Position numbers and translations under genes: made by a program
NCBI GenBank assembly: GCA_963590165.1
Contig: CAVANO010000029.1
Coordinates: forward strand, 1-45,522
Source: UBA11524 sp963590165
GTDB taxonomy: Bacteria > Bacillota > Clostridia > Christensenellales > Aristaeellaceae
Reading direction: 5' to 3'
DNA: 45,522 nucleotides
Shown here: piece after piece, positions 8,795 to 16,229 of the stretch
Layout: each line of letters starts with the position of its first letter
Position numbering within the stretch: the stretch's first letter is position 1
The notes under the pieces: model-generated
The model's input: only the letters and a program-made list of their open reading frames with translations
Databases searched by the model: none
What the model was told of the DNA's origin: nothing

Positions 8795-9243
8795 GCGTGC
8801 GCCTCCGTTCCTGCTGCCTTGTGATGAAACGGTGAGATCCATTCCATTGGCTGTCTGATGGCGGCGATGAGCGATGTCACCGTGCCGAGCAGAGAAAATC
8901 CTGCCGATAGCAGGAAACCAATGCTGAACAGATTGCCGTCAATGCCGACGAGCACGTTCGAGATATACGAGGACTGATAGAAGAGAAGCTCCAGCCACGT
9001 CAGCAGGCTGAGCAGATAGAGCGCGTATTTGCCCATCTTCAGCTGAAAAACAGACAGCAGCGCGCCAAAGAGGATGCAACTGCCCATGAGTGCAATGACC
9101 TTCGCGGACAGCTGAGGCGTGAATGTGTTTTTGCCTGTCAGTGCATAGGCAATGAGCGCAGCGGCAGTCAGGAACGCCGAAATAATCGTCAGCGTGCGGG
9201 AAACTTTGGGCAGTTGCCTCTTGCAGGCAGATGCTTGAGTCAT
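8791..9243 (-). CDS. Small four-helix membrane protein of unknown function
   Basis: A 150-residue protein with four hydrophobic segments (roughly 15-35, 45-65, 72-90 and 105-130), short loops and a basic N terminus. No catalytic motif is recognisable. It lies between the CBM-like secreted protein and the membrane-anchored GH3, and shares a 4-base ATGA overlap with the latter, which implies translational coupling. A helper role for the anchored GH3 (assembly or localisation) is a guess from position only. Confidence 0.75.
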   Translation of the reverse strand: MTQASACKRQLPKVSRTLTIISAFLTAAALIAYALTGKNTFTPQLSAKVIALMGSCILFGALLSVFQLKMGKYALYLLSLLTWLELLFYQSSYISNVLVGIDGNLFSIGFLLSAGFSLLGTVTSLIAAIRQPMEWISPFHHKAAGTEAHA

Positions 9244-9282
9244 GGCAGTTTCAACCTCTCTTACAGGATCATCGGATATGAA

Positions 9283-9945
9283 TTACTTGAACTGCGGATT
9301 GTAGGAAATCGGGGTGAGTTCACCGGCAGTGCGCAGATAGAGGCAGTCCACCAGCGGTGCTGCCGCCTTCATCGTTCCGCCGACACCCTTGATGTCGTTG
9401 TTGATGAGCAGCTCGATGGTGTTGAACCCCTTCTTGACGGACACGTTTTCGACAACGATGTAATCCTGGAAGTCCTTGACAAGGCTGCTGAATTCTGAGT
9501 ACGACTCAATCTGCATCGGGAAGTCAAACATCTGCTCGTAGCCTTCAGTGTCCTCGTTGTAGTTGATGCCGACGACAATCTGACTGCCTTTAACATCCAC
9601 GGAATTATACTGCGCGGAAAGCCGGAAGATGATGTCGAGGTCATCGATGTCTTCGGCAGCCTCAAATTCAAAGCTCAGGTAGGCGCCGGAGTAATACAGC
9701 CAGCTGACATAGTAGCCGTTCGATGCGGAATGGCTGTCGGTGTCATCGCCGGACACCATGCCGACGCCTGTGGTGGAGCCGGAGTAGCCGCTGCCGTACT
9801 TGTCCTCGAGATTGGTGTGCTCGGCCTCGAGCGTATAGACATTTTTGACGGGCGCTTCTTCGGCAGGCGCAGTGTCCTCAGCCATGCAGATGCCTGTGCC
9901 GAGAAGAAGCGCACACAGCAGCGCCAAAGGGGATTTGATTTTCAT
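9283..9945 (-). CDS. Secreted protein with a CBM6/CBM35-like jelly-roll domain
   Basis: A 220-residue exported protein. A signal peptide (about 1-22, cleavage near GICMA-ED) is followed by an acidic linker and one beta-sandwich-like domain from about residue 35. It begins YTLEAEHTNL and includes SNGYYVSWLYYSGAYLSFEF, a pattern typical of CBM6/CBM35 carbohydrate-binding modules; the C-terminal strand VKKGFNTIELLIN also fits. No catalytic domain is attached. Its place between two GH3 genes suggests that it binds the glycan they attack. The CBM assignment is by pattern and is moderately sure; secretion is surer. Confidence 0.72.
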   Translation of the reverse strand: MKIKSPLALLCALLLGTGICMAEDTAPAEEAPVKNVYTLEAEHTNLEDKYGSGYSGSTTGVGMVSGDDTDSHSASNGYYVSWLYYSGAYLSFEFEAAEDIDDLDIIFRLSAQYNSVDVKGSQIVVGINYNEDTEGYEQMFDFPMQIESYSEFSSLVKDFQDYIVVENVSVKKGFNTIELLINNDIKGVGGTMKAAAPLVDCLYLRTAGELTPISYNPQFK

Positions 9946-9971
9946 GGAGATTCCGCCTTTCTACAATGTTG

Positions 9972-10013
9972 CCGTTGGACGCTGCGATTCGCGAAAACCG
10001 CAGCGCCCAACGG
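9972..10013 (-). other. Intercistronic stem-loop between the secreted GH3 and CBM-like genes
   Basis: Two 15-base arms (9972-9986 and 9999-10013) pair along their full length with one G-U wobble around a 12-base loop. No T-run follows on the minus strand, so it is not a classical terminator. It may stop 3' decay of the GH3 transcript or serve as a processing site, which would set different levels for the genes on either side. Confidence 0.7.
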
Positions 10014-10023
10014 TGATGAAGGT

Positions 10024-13000
10024 TTAGTTGCCCCAGTTCAGGGAAATCTGACCGTCAGCAGCTGTCCACGTGCCCATGGTTTCGGACGCGGTGATGGGAC
10101 CGGCTTCACCCACAACAAGCTTTGTTGTGCCGTCTGCCAACAGGTGGAGCGTCATCGGAACGGTGAAGGGTGCACCCGGGTCGCCCTGCGCGAGGGAGAA
10201 GGTGTACTGGTCGCCTTCTGCTGTGTCTGCCTTGGTTGCGGTCGTGCTGAAGAGCTGATGCGAGCCAATCTTGAAGGAAAAGGATGCTGCATCCTCAGCA
10301 AAGGAGATATTCTCGGGCTTCACGGTGTAGTCACCGCCGCCGCCTCCACCGCCGCCCATCTGATTGTTCTCAGTGACGACGATTTCCTGGTTCTCTTCCA
10401 ACTCGTCATTCATGTCCGCCGCCGGAACGCCGTCGTCGTTGACCAGCAGCTTGTATGTCCAGGTCAGGTAGCGGTTGAAGGGCTGCTTGTCGTCATTGAC
10501 CAGGTCAGCGCTGACCCAGCCGTCGATGAGCACATGCACGGTCACCTTGTATTCGCCGTTTTCAGTCGGGATGCCGGAAAGTGTGCCGGTCGCGGTATCG
10601 AAGGTGAGCCCTGCAGGCAGGTCGCCGTCGATGGTGTATTCAACGGTGTACAGGGGTGTCTTCACGCCGTTTTCATCGATGGTGTAGGTGCTGGAATGCT
10701 CGCCGGAAAGCGTGAAGGTCAGGTTGACCTCGCTGCCGTTGACGAACGTGCGCTCCTCAGCGGAGAGCTCAGGCAGCTTCGTCAGGGAATGACCGTTCAG
10801 GTTCGTCAGGGCATTCGCTTCCGCATACAGGATACGTGCTGCGAGCATGCGCAGATAGTACCACTGCGTCGGGCTTTCGACCTCAACGCCGCGGTAGCCG
10901 CCGGTGACGTTTTCATCCGCGACGGTGCCGCGGTCGTTATACATCATGGTAGTGGTGGCAAAGTTGTCGTTGTAGAAGTCGTACTCAGTATCCCACGCGC
11001 CGGTGTAGGCGTAGAACTTGCCGGTCTCGGCATCATAGCGGCCGGAGATGGCAGGAATGCGCCCCTTGAGCGGCAGCGGCACGACGAAGGAACGCATCAT
11101 GCTCGCCATCGTGGTGCAGCGGGAGAAGCCGGAGTAGCCGTCCGTGATGAAGAAGCCGTCCCAGCCCCACTGGTCAACGACCATGCCTTCCATCAGGCGG
11201 TTATTGGAGGAAGTAGGCACGCCGCAGAAGCGCGCGAAGCCGGTCATCGAGGACGCGGAACCGCCTTCCTGCATGCAAATCTGGAAGACCTTCAGGTAAA
11301 TCTGACGGGCCGCCTGTTCAGAGACCCAGACCATGTTTTCCATGCCGTCGCGGCAGGTTTCCTGGTCGTTGAAGGCGAAGTGCTTGATGTAGCAGGTAAC
11401 GCCCATGGATTCCATGCCAGCGGTCAGACCGGCTGCCATGTAGCCGCCAACCAGACCGTCCTGGGACATGTATTCGTAGTTACGGCCGGAGAAGGGACTG
11501 CGATGCGTGTCCATTTCGGGACCGCCCCATGCGGACCAACCGTTGTACAGGCTCAGGTTGCCGCGGACAACGCCGATTTCGTATGCGAGATCGGTGTTCC
11601 AGGTTGCGGTAATCGTCGGCGCATCGACCCACAGGAAGGTGTCGCCGTTGTTGTTGTAGCTGTCCTTCTGCTGGTTGGCTGCCTTGCCGATGTTCGGCAG
11701 ACCGGTCGAACGCCACATGTTGGTGTTCTTGCGGATGAGGGTGGTCATTTCGTCGACGGTGAGCTGATTCATGAATTCGTTCCATTCAGCCGTCAGCGTG
11801 CCGTCCTCATCGAAGAGTTCCTTGCCGGACATGTCTGCCAGCACGATGGCGTAGGTGCCGGTCGTCTCGTCAACAACGCCTGTGCCCTGTGCCCAGCCCT
11901 CAGCGATGGCTTCCTCAGCCGTCTGATACGTCTCGTCGCCTTCAATGTCGGCAGCAGAGAACTGGTTCCAGTAGTCCAGATGCGCCACATAGCTTTCGGA
12001 GAAGACCAGGTCGCCCTGAGCAGGCGTCGCCGGGAAGTACGTCAGGAATGTGTCGCGGGTGAGCAGCACTTCCTCGCTCTCGCCGTCAGCCATCAGGTTG
12101 GACGTGCGCAGGGAGTTGAAAATCTGATAGTGATCTTCGTCGGTGTCGGTCGCCCAGACGTTGCCGTTGATGTTCTCGTTTTCATCAAAGGATTCGGAGA
12201 AGATGGCTTCGCTGTTCTTGCCGCTGAAGTCATCCAGCACCAGACGCGCGGCGCCCTTGGAACCGGATTCGGTCGTTTCAGCCAGTGTGAAGCGGATCTC
12301 GGCGTATTCGTCGGTCGTGTCATCGAGGTCTGTTGCCATGTCGTAGTGGGACGTGTTCATCGCGCGGATAATCCACTCGCCGGTCTCCATGGTGTAGCCG
12401 GTCACGCCCTCGTTGTAGATGTCGGTGTAGTCAAAGGGAACCATGTCCTGCACGTTGACGGATACGAGCACGGTCTCGCTCTCGCCGGGCTGCAGGAGAG
12501 AGGACTTTGCGAAGGCGGACAGCGTCACGAAGGACTTCTGCAGCTTCGCGGTATCGGTGTTGTAAGGAGCAGTGACATAGAGCTCGACAACTTCCTTGCC
12601 GGCCTTGTCGCCGGTGTTCGTCACGGTGACGGGGATGACGAGCGTCTTGACCTTGGCAGGCTGTCCGTCAGAGGACGACAGATTTTCAGCTGTCATGTCG
12701 GTCGCAAAGTTGAAACCTTCCACCAGCGTGTCGTCATCGGATTCCAGAGCGCCGCCGTATGCGGTGATGGCGCTTGCATCGATGTTCAGGCTGAAGGTGG
12801 TGTAGCTCAAGCCGGAGCCGAAAGCGAAGGTGACGTTCTTCGACCACCACTCGTTCGCGGCGTAGGCAGCCTTTTCTTCAACCGTTTCGCCGGGAGCGTC
12901 CGCACGGGTGACGGTGTGGGTGACGCCGTTGCCCTGATAGGTCACGGTCTCGTTTTCCAACAGCGCCTCGTACAGGGACGCATAGAGGGTCTCCCAGTAG

Positions 13001-14211
13001 GCATAGCCGAGGTAGATGTCCTCTTCGTAGTCCGTGCCGTAGTAGGCGTTCTGGTTATGGCTGCCGTAGGTGACCATGGAGCCGTCACGCTCGAGATAGT
13101 CATCGTAGTTGCCGTTGCCGCTATAGGACAGCACGCCCGTGCCCCATTCGCCGACATAGTACATGTTCTGACTGCCGGTCTGGGCATTATAGGAGTAGTT
13201 GTTCCATGTGGGGTCAGCAGTGAAGTCAGTGTTCCACTCATCGACCAAACGGCCGGAAGGATTCACCAGACCTGCGAGAATTTCGCCCACAGCGTAGTGG
13301 CCGGTCTCGCCGCCGCGACCCATCAGCAGGATGCCGTTCACGCGGTCGTCCTCGCGCAGGTCGTAGCACTCCATCGCATTGGAGGTATTCAGCACGACGA
13401 TGACCTTCTTGCAGTTCGCCGCAACGTAGTCAATCAGCGCTTCCTCGGCATCGGTGAGCATGAGGTAGTGCTTGTATTCCGTGCCTTCTTTGTTGTAGTT
13501 GGCGCTCGTTTCAGCCACTTCGTAGGTGGAGGAGCTGCCCATGCCGCCGCCGCGGCTGCCGGTCTGCGCGGGCTCAGCAACCTCGCCCGTGTAGAGCGCG
13601 TCGTGGCTGTATTTCGATTCCTGCTCGCCGTACATGCCGTCGTTGACTTCAGTGGTGATCATGTCCAGATCAGCACCCTCGCCGCCGTAGCGCGCCAGCA
13701 CGATCACGCCGACATCATTGTATTCCGCAACAGAGGCGGCTGCCTCGTCGCTGAAGTCAAGCGTTTCCTTGCCGCAGTTGCCGGTGGAGAAGCCCATTGC
13801 CGCGTAGAAATCCGCCATGGTGGGGTTGACGTCAAAGCCGGCCGCGGTCAGACCATCGTAGATGGGACCACGTTCGCTGACGGAGAAGTCCGTGTACTGC
13901 TTGTAGGCGCTGTTGTTGCTCGGACCTGCGACCGTGGTCGAGGACGCGATGCCGAATACGCTGACTTTTTCCGTGCCAAGCAGCGGCAGCGTGCCGTCGT
14001 TCTTGAGCAGCACCTGACCTTCTTCGGCGGTCTGTGTGTTGACCTCGCCGACGTGCTCCAGCAGTTCAGCGTAGCTGGCAAACTTGGAGTAGTACTTGCC
14101 GTTTGCTTCCACATCACTGGCGAAGGCAGGCGCGATGGTGGTGACGCCCATCAGGGCTGCCATGGCGATTGCCGCAGTGGACTTCAGAAGCTTTCTTCCG
14201 ATGTTCCGCAT
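10024..14211 (-). CDS. Large secreted GH3 glycosidase with Ig-like and C-terminal accessory domains
   Basis: A 1395-residue exported GH3 enzyme. The signal peptide (about 1-32, TTIAPAFAS) is followed by the alpha/beta sandwich, a fibronectin-III-like region, a large acidic insert (about 620-740), and the catalytic barrel with KHFAFNDQE and the nucleophile Asp in GFFITDGYSG. Next comes a He_PIG-type Ig-like repeat (LPAGLTFDTATGTLSGIP), then an eight-glycine linker at about 1286-1293 and a terminal domain of about 100 residues that I cannot name. No sortase motif or membrane helix ends it. The ATG follows AGGAGG by 5 bases. It is the promoter-proximal gene of the GH3-CBM-membrane protein-GH3 operon. 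Substrate unknown; a beta-linked glucan or xyloglucan-type glycan is likely. Confidence 0.9.
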   Translation of the reverse strand: MRNIGRKLLKSTAAIAMAALMGVTTIAPAFASDVEANGKYYSKFASYAELLEHVGEVNTQTAEEGQVLLKNDGTLPLLGTEKVSVFGIASSTTVAGPSNNSAYKQYTDFSVSERGPIYDGLTAAGFDVNPTMADFYAAMGFSTGNCGKETLDFSDEAAASVAEYNDVGVIVLARYGGEGADLDMITTEVNDGMYGEQESKYSHDALYTGEVAEPAQTGSRGGGMGSSSTYEVAETSANYNKEGTEYKHYLMLTDAEEALIDYVAANCKKVIVVLNTSNAMECYDLREDDRVNGILLMGRGGETGHYAVGEILAGLVNPSGRLVDEWNTDFTADPTWNNYSYNAQTGSQNMYYVGEWGTGVLSYSGNGNYDDYLERDGSMVTYGSHNQNAYYGTDYEEDIYLGYAYWETLYASLYEALLENETVTYQGNGVTHTVTRADAPGETVEEKAAYAANEWWSKNVTFAFGSGLSYTTFSLNIDASAITAYGGALESDDDTLVEGFNFATDMTAENLSSSDGQPAKVKTLVIPVTVTNTGDKAGKEVVELYVTAPYNTDTAKLQKSFVTLSAFAKSSLLQPGESETVLVSVNVQDMVPFDYTDIYNEGVTGYTMETGEWIIRAMNTSHYDMATDLDDTTDEYAEIRFTLAETTESGSKGAARLVLDDFSGKNSEAIFSESFDENENINGNVWATDTDEDHYQIFNSLRTSNLMADGESEEVLLTRDTFLTYFPATPAQGDLVFSESYVAHLDYWNQFSAADIEGDETYQTAEEAIAEGWAQGTGVVDETTGTYAIVLADMSGKELFDEDGTLTAEWNEFMNQLTVDEMTTLIRKNTNMWRSTGLPNIGKAANQQKDSYNNNGDTFLWVDAPTITATWNTDLAYEIGVVRGNLSLYNGWSAWGGPEMDTHRSPFSGRNYEYMSQDGLVGGYMAAGLTAGMESMGVTCYIKHFAFNDQETCRDGMENMVWVSEQAARQIYLKVFQICMQEGGSASSMTGFARFCGVPTSSNNRLMEGMVVDQWGWDGFFITDGYSGFSRCTTMASMMRSFVVPLPLKGRIPAISGRYDAETGKFYAYTGAWDTEYDFYNDNFATTTMMYNDRGTVADENVTGGYRGVEVESPTQWYYLRMLAARILYAEANALTNLNGHSLTKLPELSAEERTFVNGSEVNLTFTLSGEHSSTYTIDENGVKTPLYTVEYTIDGDLPAGLTFDTATGTLSGIPTENGEYKVTVHVLIDGWVSADLVNDDKQPFNRYLTWTYKLLVNDDGVPAADMNDELEENQEIVVTENNQMGGGGGGGGDYTVKPENISFAEDAASFSFKIGSHQLFSTTATKADTAEGDQYTFSLAQGDPGAPFTVPMTLHLLADGTTKLVVGEAGPITASETMGTWTAADGQISLNWGN

Positions 14212-14337
14212 AGTTACCTCCTATTTTCCCTCATCTTGTAAACAGTGTCAGCAGGCAGCGACGGCAGCAGATTAATCTTATTCTCCTTTCATGTCGGATT
14301 GTTGCCGGAAACCTGCCAAATCTGACTTTCTGGCACC

Positions 14338-14366
14338 ATGATAGCAAGCTGTCTGCCGACAAACAA
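14338..14366 (-). promoter_or_regulatory. Promoter of the GH3 operon
   Basis: Minus strand: TTGTTT (14361-14366), a 17-base spacer and TATCAT (14338-14343). It predicts a leader of about 120 bases. The -35 box is weak, consistent with a need for activation from the repeat array directly upstream (14370-14497). Confidence 0.6.
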
Positions 14367-14369
14367 CAA

Positions 14370-14497
14370 AAACGGCGCAAACTGCACCCTAGAAGGCGCA
14401 AAATCACTCGTGAAAAGAACAAACGGCGTTCGTTTTGGCTTAAATGGCAAAAAACAAACACAAACGGCACAAAGCAACCGCTTTTTATTCAAACGGC
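14370..14497. repeat. Helically phased AAACGGC repeat array upstream of the GH3 promoter
   Basis: AAACGGC occurs exactly at 14370, 14421, 14462 and 14491, with degenerate copies at 14391 (AGAAGGC) and 14442 (AAATGGC). Steps between neighbours are about 21, 30, 21, 20 and 29 bases, close to two or three helical turns, so all copies face roughly the same side of the DNA. The array begins four bases upstream of the -35 box of the GH3 promoter. Possible roles are an activator-binding array or intrinsically curved DNA. It also holds CAAAATCACTC (14399-14409), shared with other promoters here. Confidence 0.55.
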
Positions 14498-14593
14498 ATT
14501 CACAACGACTTTCCTGCCTGTTGAATTTGGGACAGGTCAATCGGAAAAGCGAAAAAGAGTTTTTTCGGAATCGTTTCATTTTAAGGGACAGCA

Positions 14594-14602
14594 TGGTACG
14601 AT
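14594..14602 (+). promoter_or_regulatory. Possible extended -10 promoter of the amino acid ABC genes
   Basis: TGGTACGAT provides a TGN extension and a -10-like hexamer TACGAT (14597-14602) about 90 bases before the permease start. No good -35 box is seen 17 bases upstream, so this call is tentative. Confidence 0.4.
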
Positions 14603-14693
14603 AAACCTACAGATGCTCTCTGATTTGAGCGCGTCTGTCTTTGATGTACCAAATTCGCAATGTGCGAGAGGATGAAGGGATACACGAAGGGTC

Positions 14694-15368
14694 ATGAGTG
14701 AACGCATTGTCAAACTGCTGATTGAGTCCTTTCCGAAAATTCTGCTGCCTGGGCTGAAGATGACGATTCCGCTGACGATCATTGCCTTTTCCATCGCGAT
14801 GGTCATTGCTGTCATCGCCGCGATGATTCAGTATGCGCGTGTGCCTGTGCTGCGGCAGGTGATGCGGTTTTATGTATGGGTCGTGCGCGGAACGCCGCTG
14901 CTCGTGCAGCTGTTTGTTGTGTTTTACGGGCTGCCGTCGCTGGGTGTCATCATCGACCCGTTTCCGGCTGCGGTGATTGTCTTTTCCATCAATGAGGGTG
15001 CATATTGTGCCGAAACGATGCGTGCGGCGCTCGAATCCGTGCCAGTCGGCCAACTCGAAGCGGGCTACTGCGTTGGTATGAGCTATCTGCAGGTTATGTT
15101 CCGTATCGTGCTGCCGCAGGCATTCCGCACGGCATTTCCGCCGCTGTCGAACAGCTTGATTGCGATGGTGAAGGATACGTCGCTCGCGGCGAATATCACA
15201 GTGACGGAGATGTTCATGGCGACGCAGAAACTGGTGGCATACTACTATGAGCCGATGGCACTGTATATTGAGGTGGGTCTGATTTACCTGCTGTTCTCTA
15301 CGGTTCTGACATGGCTTCAGCGCGTGGGCGAGAAGAAACTGAGCACCTACGGCGCGCAGAAGGAGTGA
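14694..15368 (+). CDS. Polar amino acid ABC transporter permease, cystine (TcyB)-like
   Basis: A 224-residue HisM-type permease with about five membrane helices and the cytoplasmic ATPase-contact loop around residues 115-140 (AALESVPVGQLEAGYCVGM). The segment VRGTPLLVQLFVVFYGLP is typical of polar amino acid permeases. The C-terminal part (VTEMFMATQKL, YEPMALYIEVGLIYLLFS) resembles L-cystine permeases of the TcyB/TcyM group, so cystine is the best guess. The ATPase gene follows after 5 bases. No solute-binding protein gene is adjacent, which is unusual for such systems. The family is sure, the substrate less so. Confidence 0.88.
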   Translation: MSERIVKLLIESFPKILLPGLKMTIPLTIIAFSIAMVIAVIAAMIQYARVPVLRQVMRFYVWVVRGTPLLVQLFVVFYGLPSLGVIIDPFPAAVIVFSINEGAYCAETMRAALESVPVGQLEAGYCVGMSYLQVMFRIVLPQAFRTAFPPLSNSLIAMVKDTSLAANITVTEMFMATQKLVAYYYEPMALYIEVGLIYLLFSTVLTWLQRVGEKKLSTYGAQKE

Positions 15369-15373
15369 CCAAC

Positions 15374-16120
15374 ATGGCGATGCTTGAAATTAGCAACCTG
15401 AGCAAGTCGTTCGGGAAGACGCAGGTGCTTGATCATGTGAGTTTATCGGTCAGCAAGGGCGATGTTGTCGCGATTCTGGGACCGAGCGGCTCTGGCAAGA
15501 CGACGCTGCTGCGCTGCCTGAACTTTCTTGAACGCGCGGATGCCGGAACGCTTGTCTTCGACGATGAACAGTTCGACCTGAAGGGGGCATCTCACCGCGA
15601 TGTGGCGCGGATTCGCCGGAAAACGGCGTTTGTGTTCCAGAATTATAACCTGTTCCGCAACAAGACGGCCCTGCAGAACGTCACGGAAGGACTGATTGTT
15701 GCACGCGGCATGAAGAAGGCGGATGCGGAGGCAATCGGACGCCGACTGCTGGAAAAGGTCGGCTTGTCTGACCGGTGCGACCACTATCCGTCGCAGCTTT
15801 CCGGCGGACAGCAGCAGCGCGTCGCGATTGCACGTGCCTTGGCGACTGACCCGGAAATCATCTACTTTGATGAACCAACCTCGGCGCTTGACCCGGAGCT
15901 GATCGGCGAGGTGCTGAACGTCATGCGGCAGCTTGCAGAGGAAGGCATGACGATGCTGGTCGTAACGCATGAGATGAGCTTCGCACGGCACGTGTCGAAC
16001 CGCGTCATCTTCATGGAAGGCGGACACATCATCGAGCAGAACCGCGCGGAGGATTTTTTCGCCTCCCCGAAGGAAGCAAGAACGAGGCAGTTCCTGCAGA
16101 AAATCAACGAAAGAACCTGA
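15374..16120 (+). CDS. Polar amino acid ABC transporter ATP-binding protein (TcyC/GlnQ family)
   Basis: A 248-residue ABC ATPase with Walker A GPSGSGKTT, signature LSGGQQQRVAIARAL, Walker B IYFDEPTSALDPE and H-loop TLVVTHEMSF-type His. Length and sequence fit the HisP/GlnQ/TcyC family that energises polar amino acid importers. The ATG at 15374 was chosen because AAGGAG, formed at the end of the permease gene, lies 8 bases upstream; an earlier in-frame start would overlap the permease by more than 50 bases. It is the last gene before the bidirectional terminator. Confidence 0.93.
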   Translation: MAMLEISNLSKSFGKTQVLDHVSLSVSKGDVVAILGPSGSGKTTLLRCLNFLERADAGTLVFDDEQFDLKGASHRDVARIRRKTAFVFQNYNLFRNKTALQNVTEGLIVARGMKKADAEAIGRRLLEKVGLSDRCDHYPSQLSGGQQQRVAIARALATDPEIIYFDEPTSALDPELIGEVLNVMRQLAEEGMTMLVVTHEMSFARHVSNRVIFMEGGHIIEQNRAEDFFASPKEARTRQFLQKINERT

Positions 16121-16162
16121 CAGGCAGGCTTTTCCTGATTTGGGGTTTCACTTCCAATCATC

Positions 16163-16212
16163 AAAAACGGCGCCGCTGCAGACCATCGAGTCCGCAGCGG
16201 CGCCGCTTTTTT
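16163..16212. terminator. Bidirectional rho-independent terminator
   Basis: A stem with 11-base perfect arms (GGCGCCGCTGC at 16169-16179 and its complement at 16194-16204, one further C-G pair possible) and a 14-base loop. It is followed by six T at 16207-16212 and preceded by an A-run at 16163-16167, so it can end both the amino acid ABC transcript and the convergent NSS gene. Confidence 0.92.
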
Positions 16213-16229
16213 GCGTAAAAGGAATGGAA

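Noticed and set aside
10342..10365. GC-rich repeat coding for eight glycines in the large GH3
   Set aside because: It is an in-frame flexible linker between domains with mixed Gly codons, not a sequencing artefact or mobile element.
9730..14241. Very long plus-strand reading frame (1503 codons) opposite the secreted GH3
   Set aside because: It mirrors the GH3 gene in antisense; the minus-strand product has a signal peptide and full GH3 motifs, while this frame is Val/Ala/Arg/His-rich with no known domain. GC-rich third positions keep the antisense frame open.
14370..14497. CRISPR-like spacing of short repeats
   Set aside because: Repeat units are only 7 bases, spacers are 13-23 bases and there are no cas genes; a regulatory array fits better.
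14289..14604. Small overlapping frames on both strands in the intergenic region before the GH3 operon
   Set aside because: They run through the promoter and the repeat array, have Lys/Arg/Cys-rich low-complexity translations and no ribosome sites.
14672..14701. Nine-codon leader peptide frame overlapping the amino acid permease start
   Set aside because: No ribosome site at proper distance and no run of regulatory codons; probably chance.
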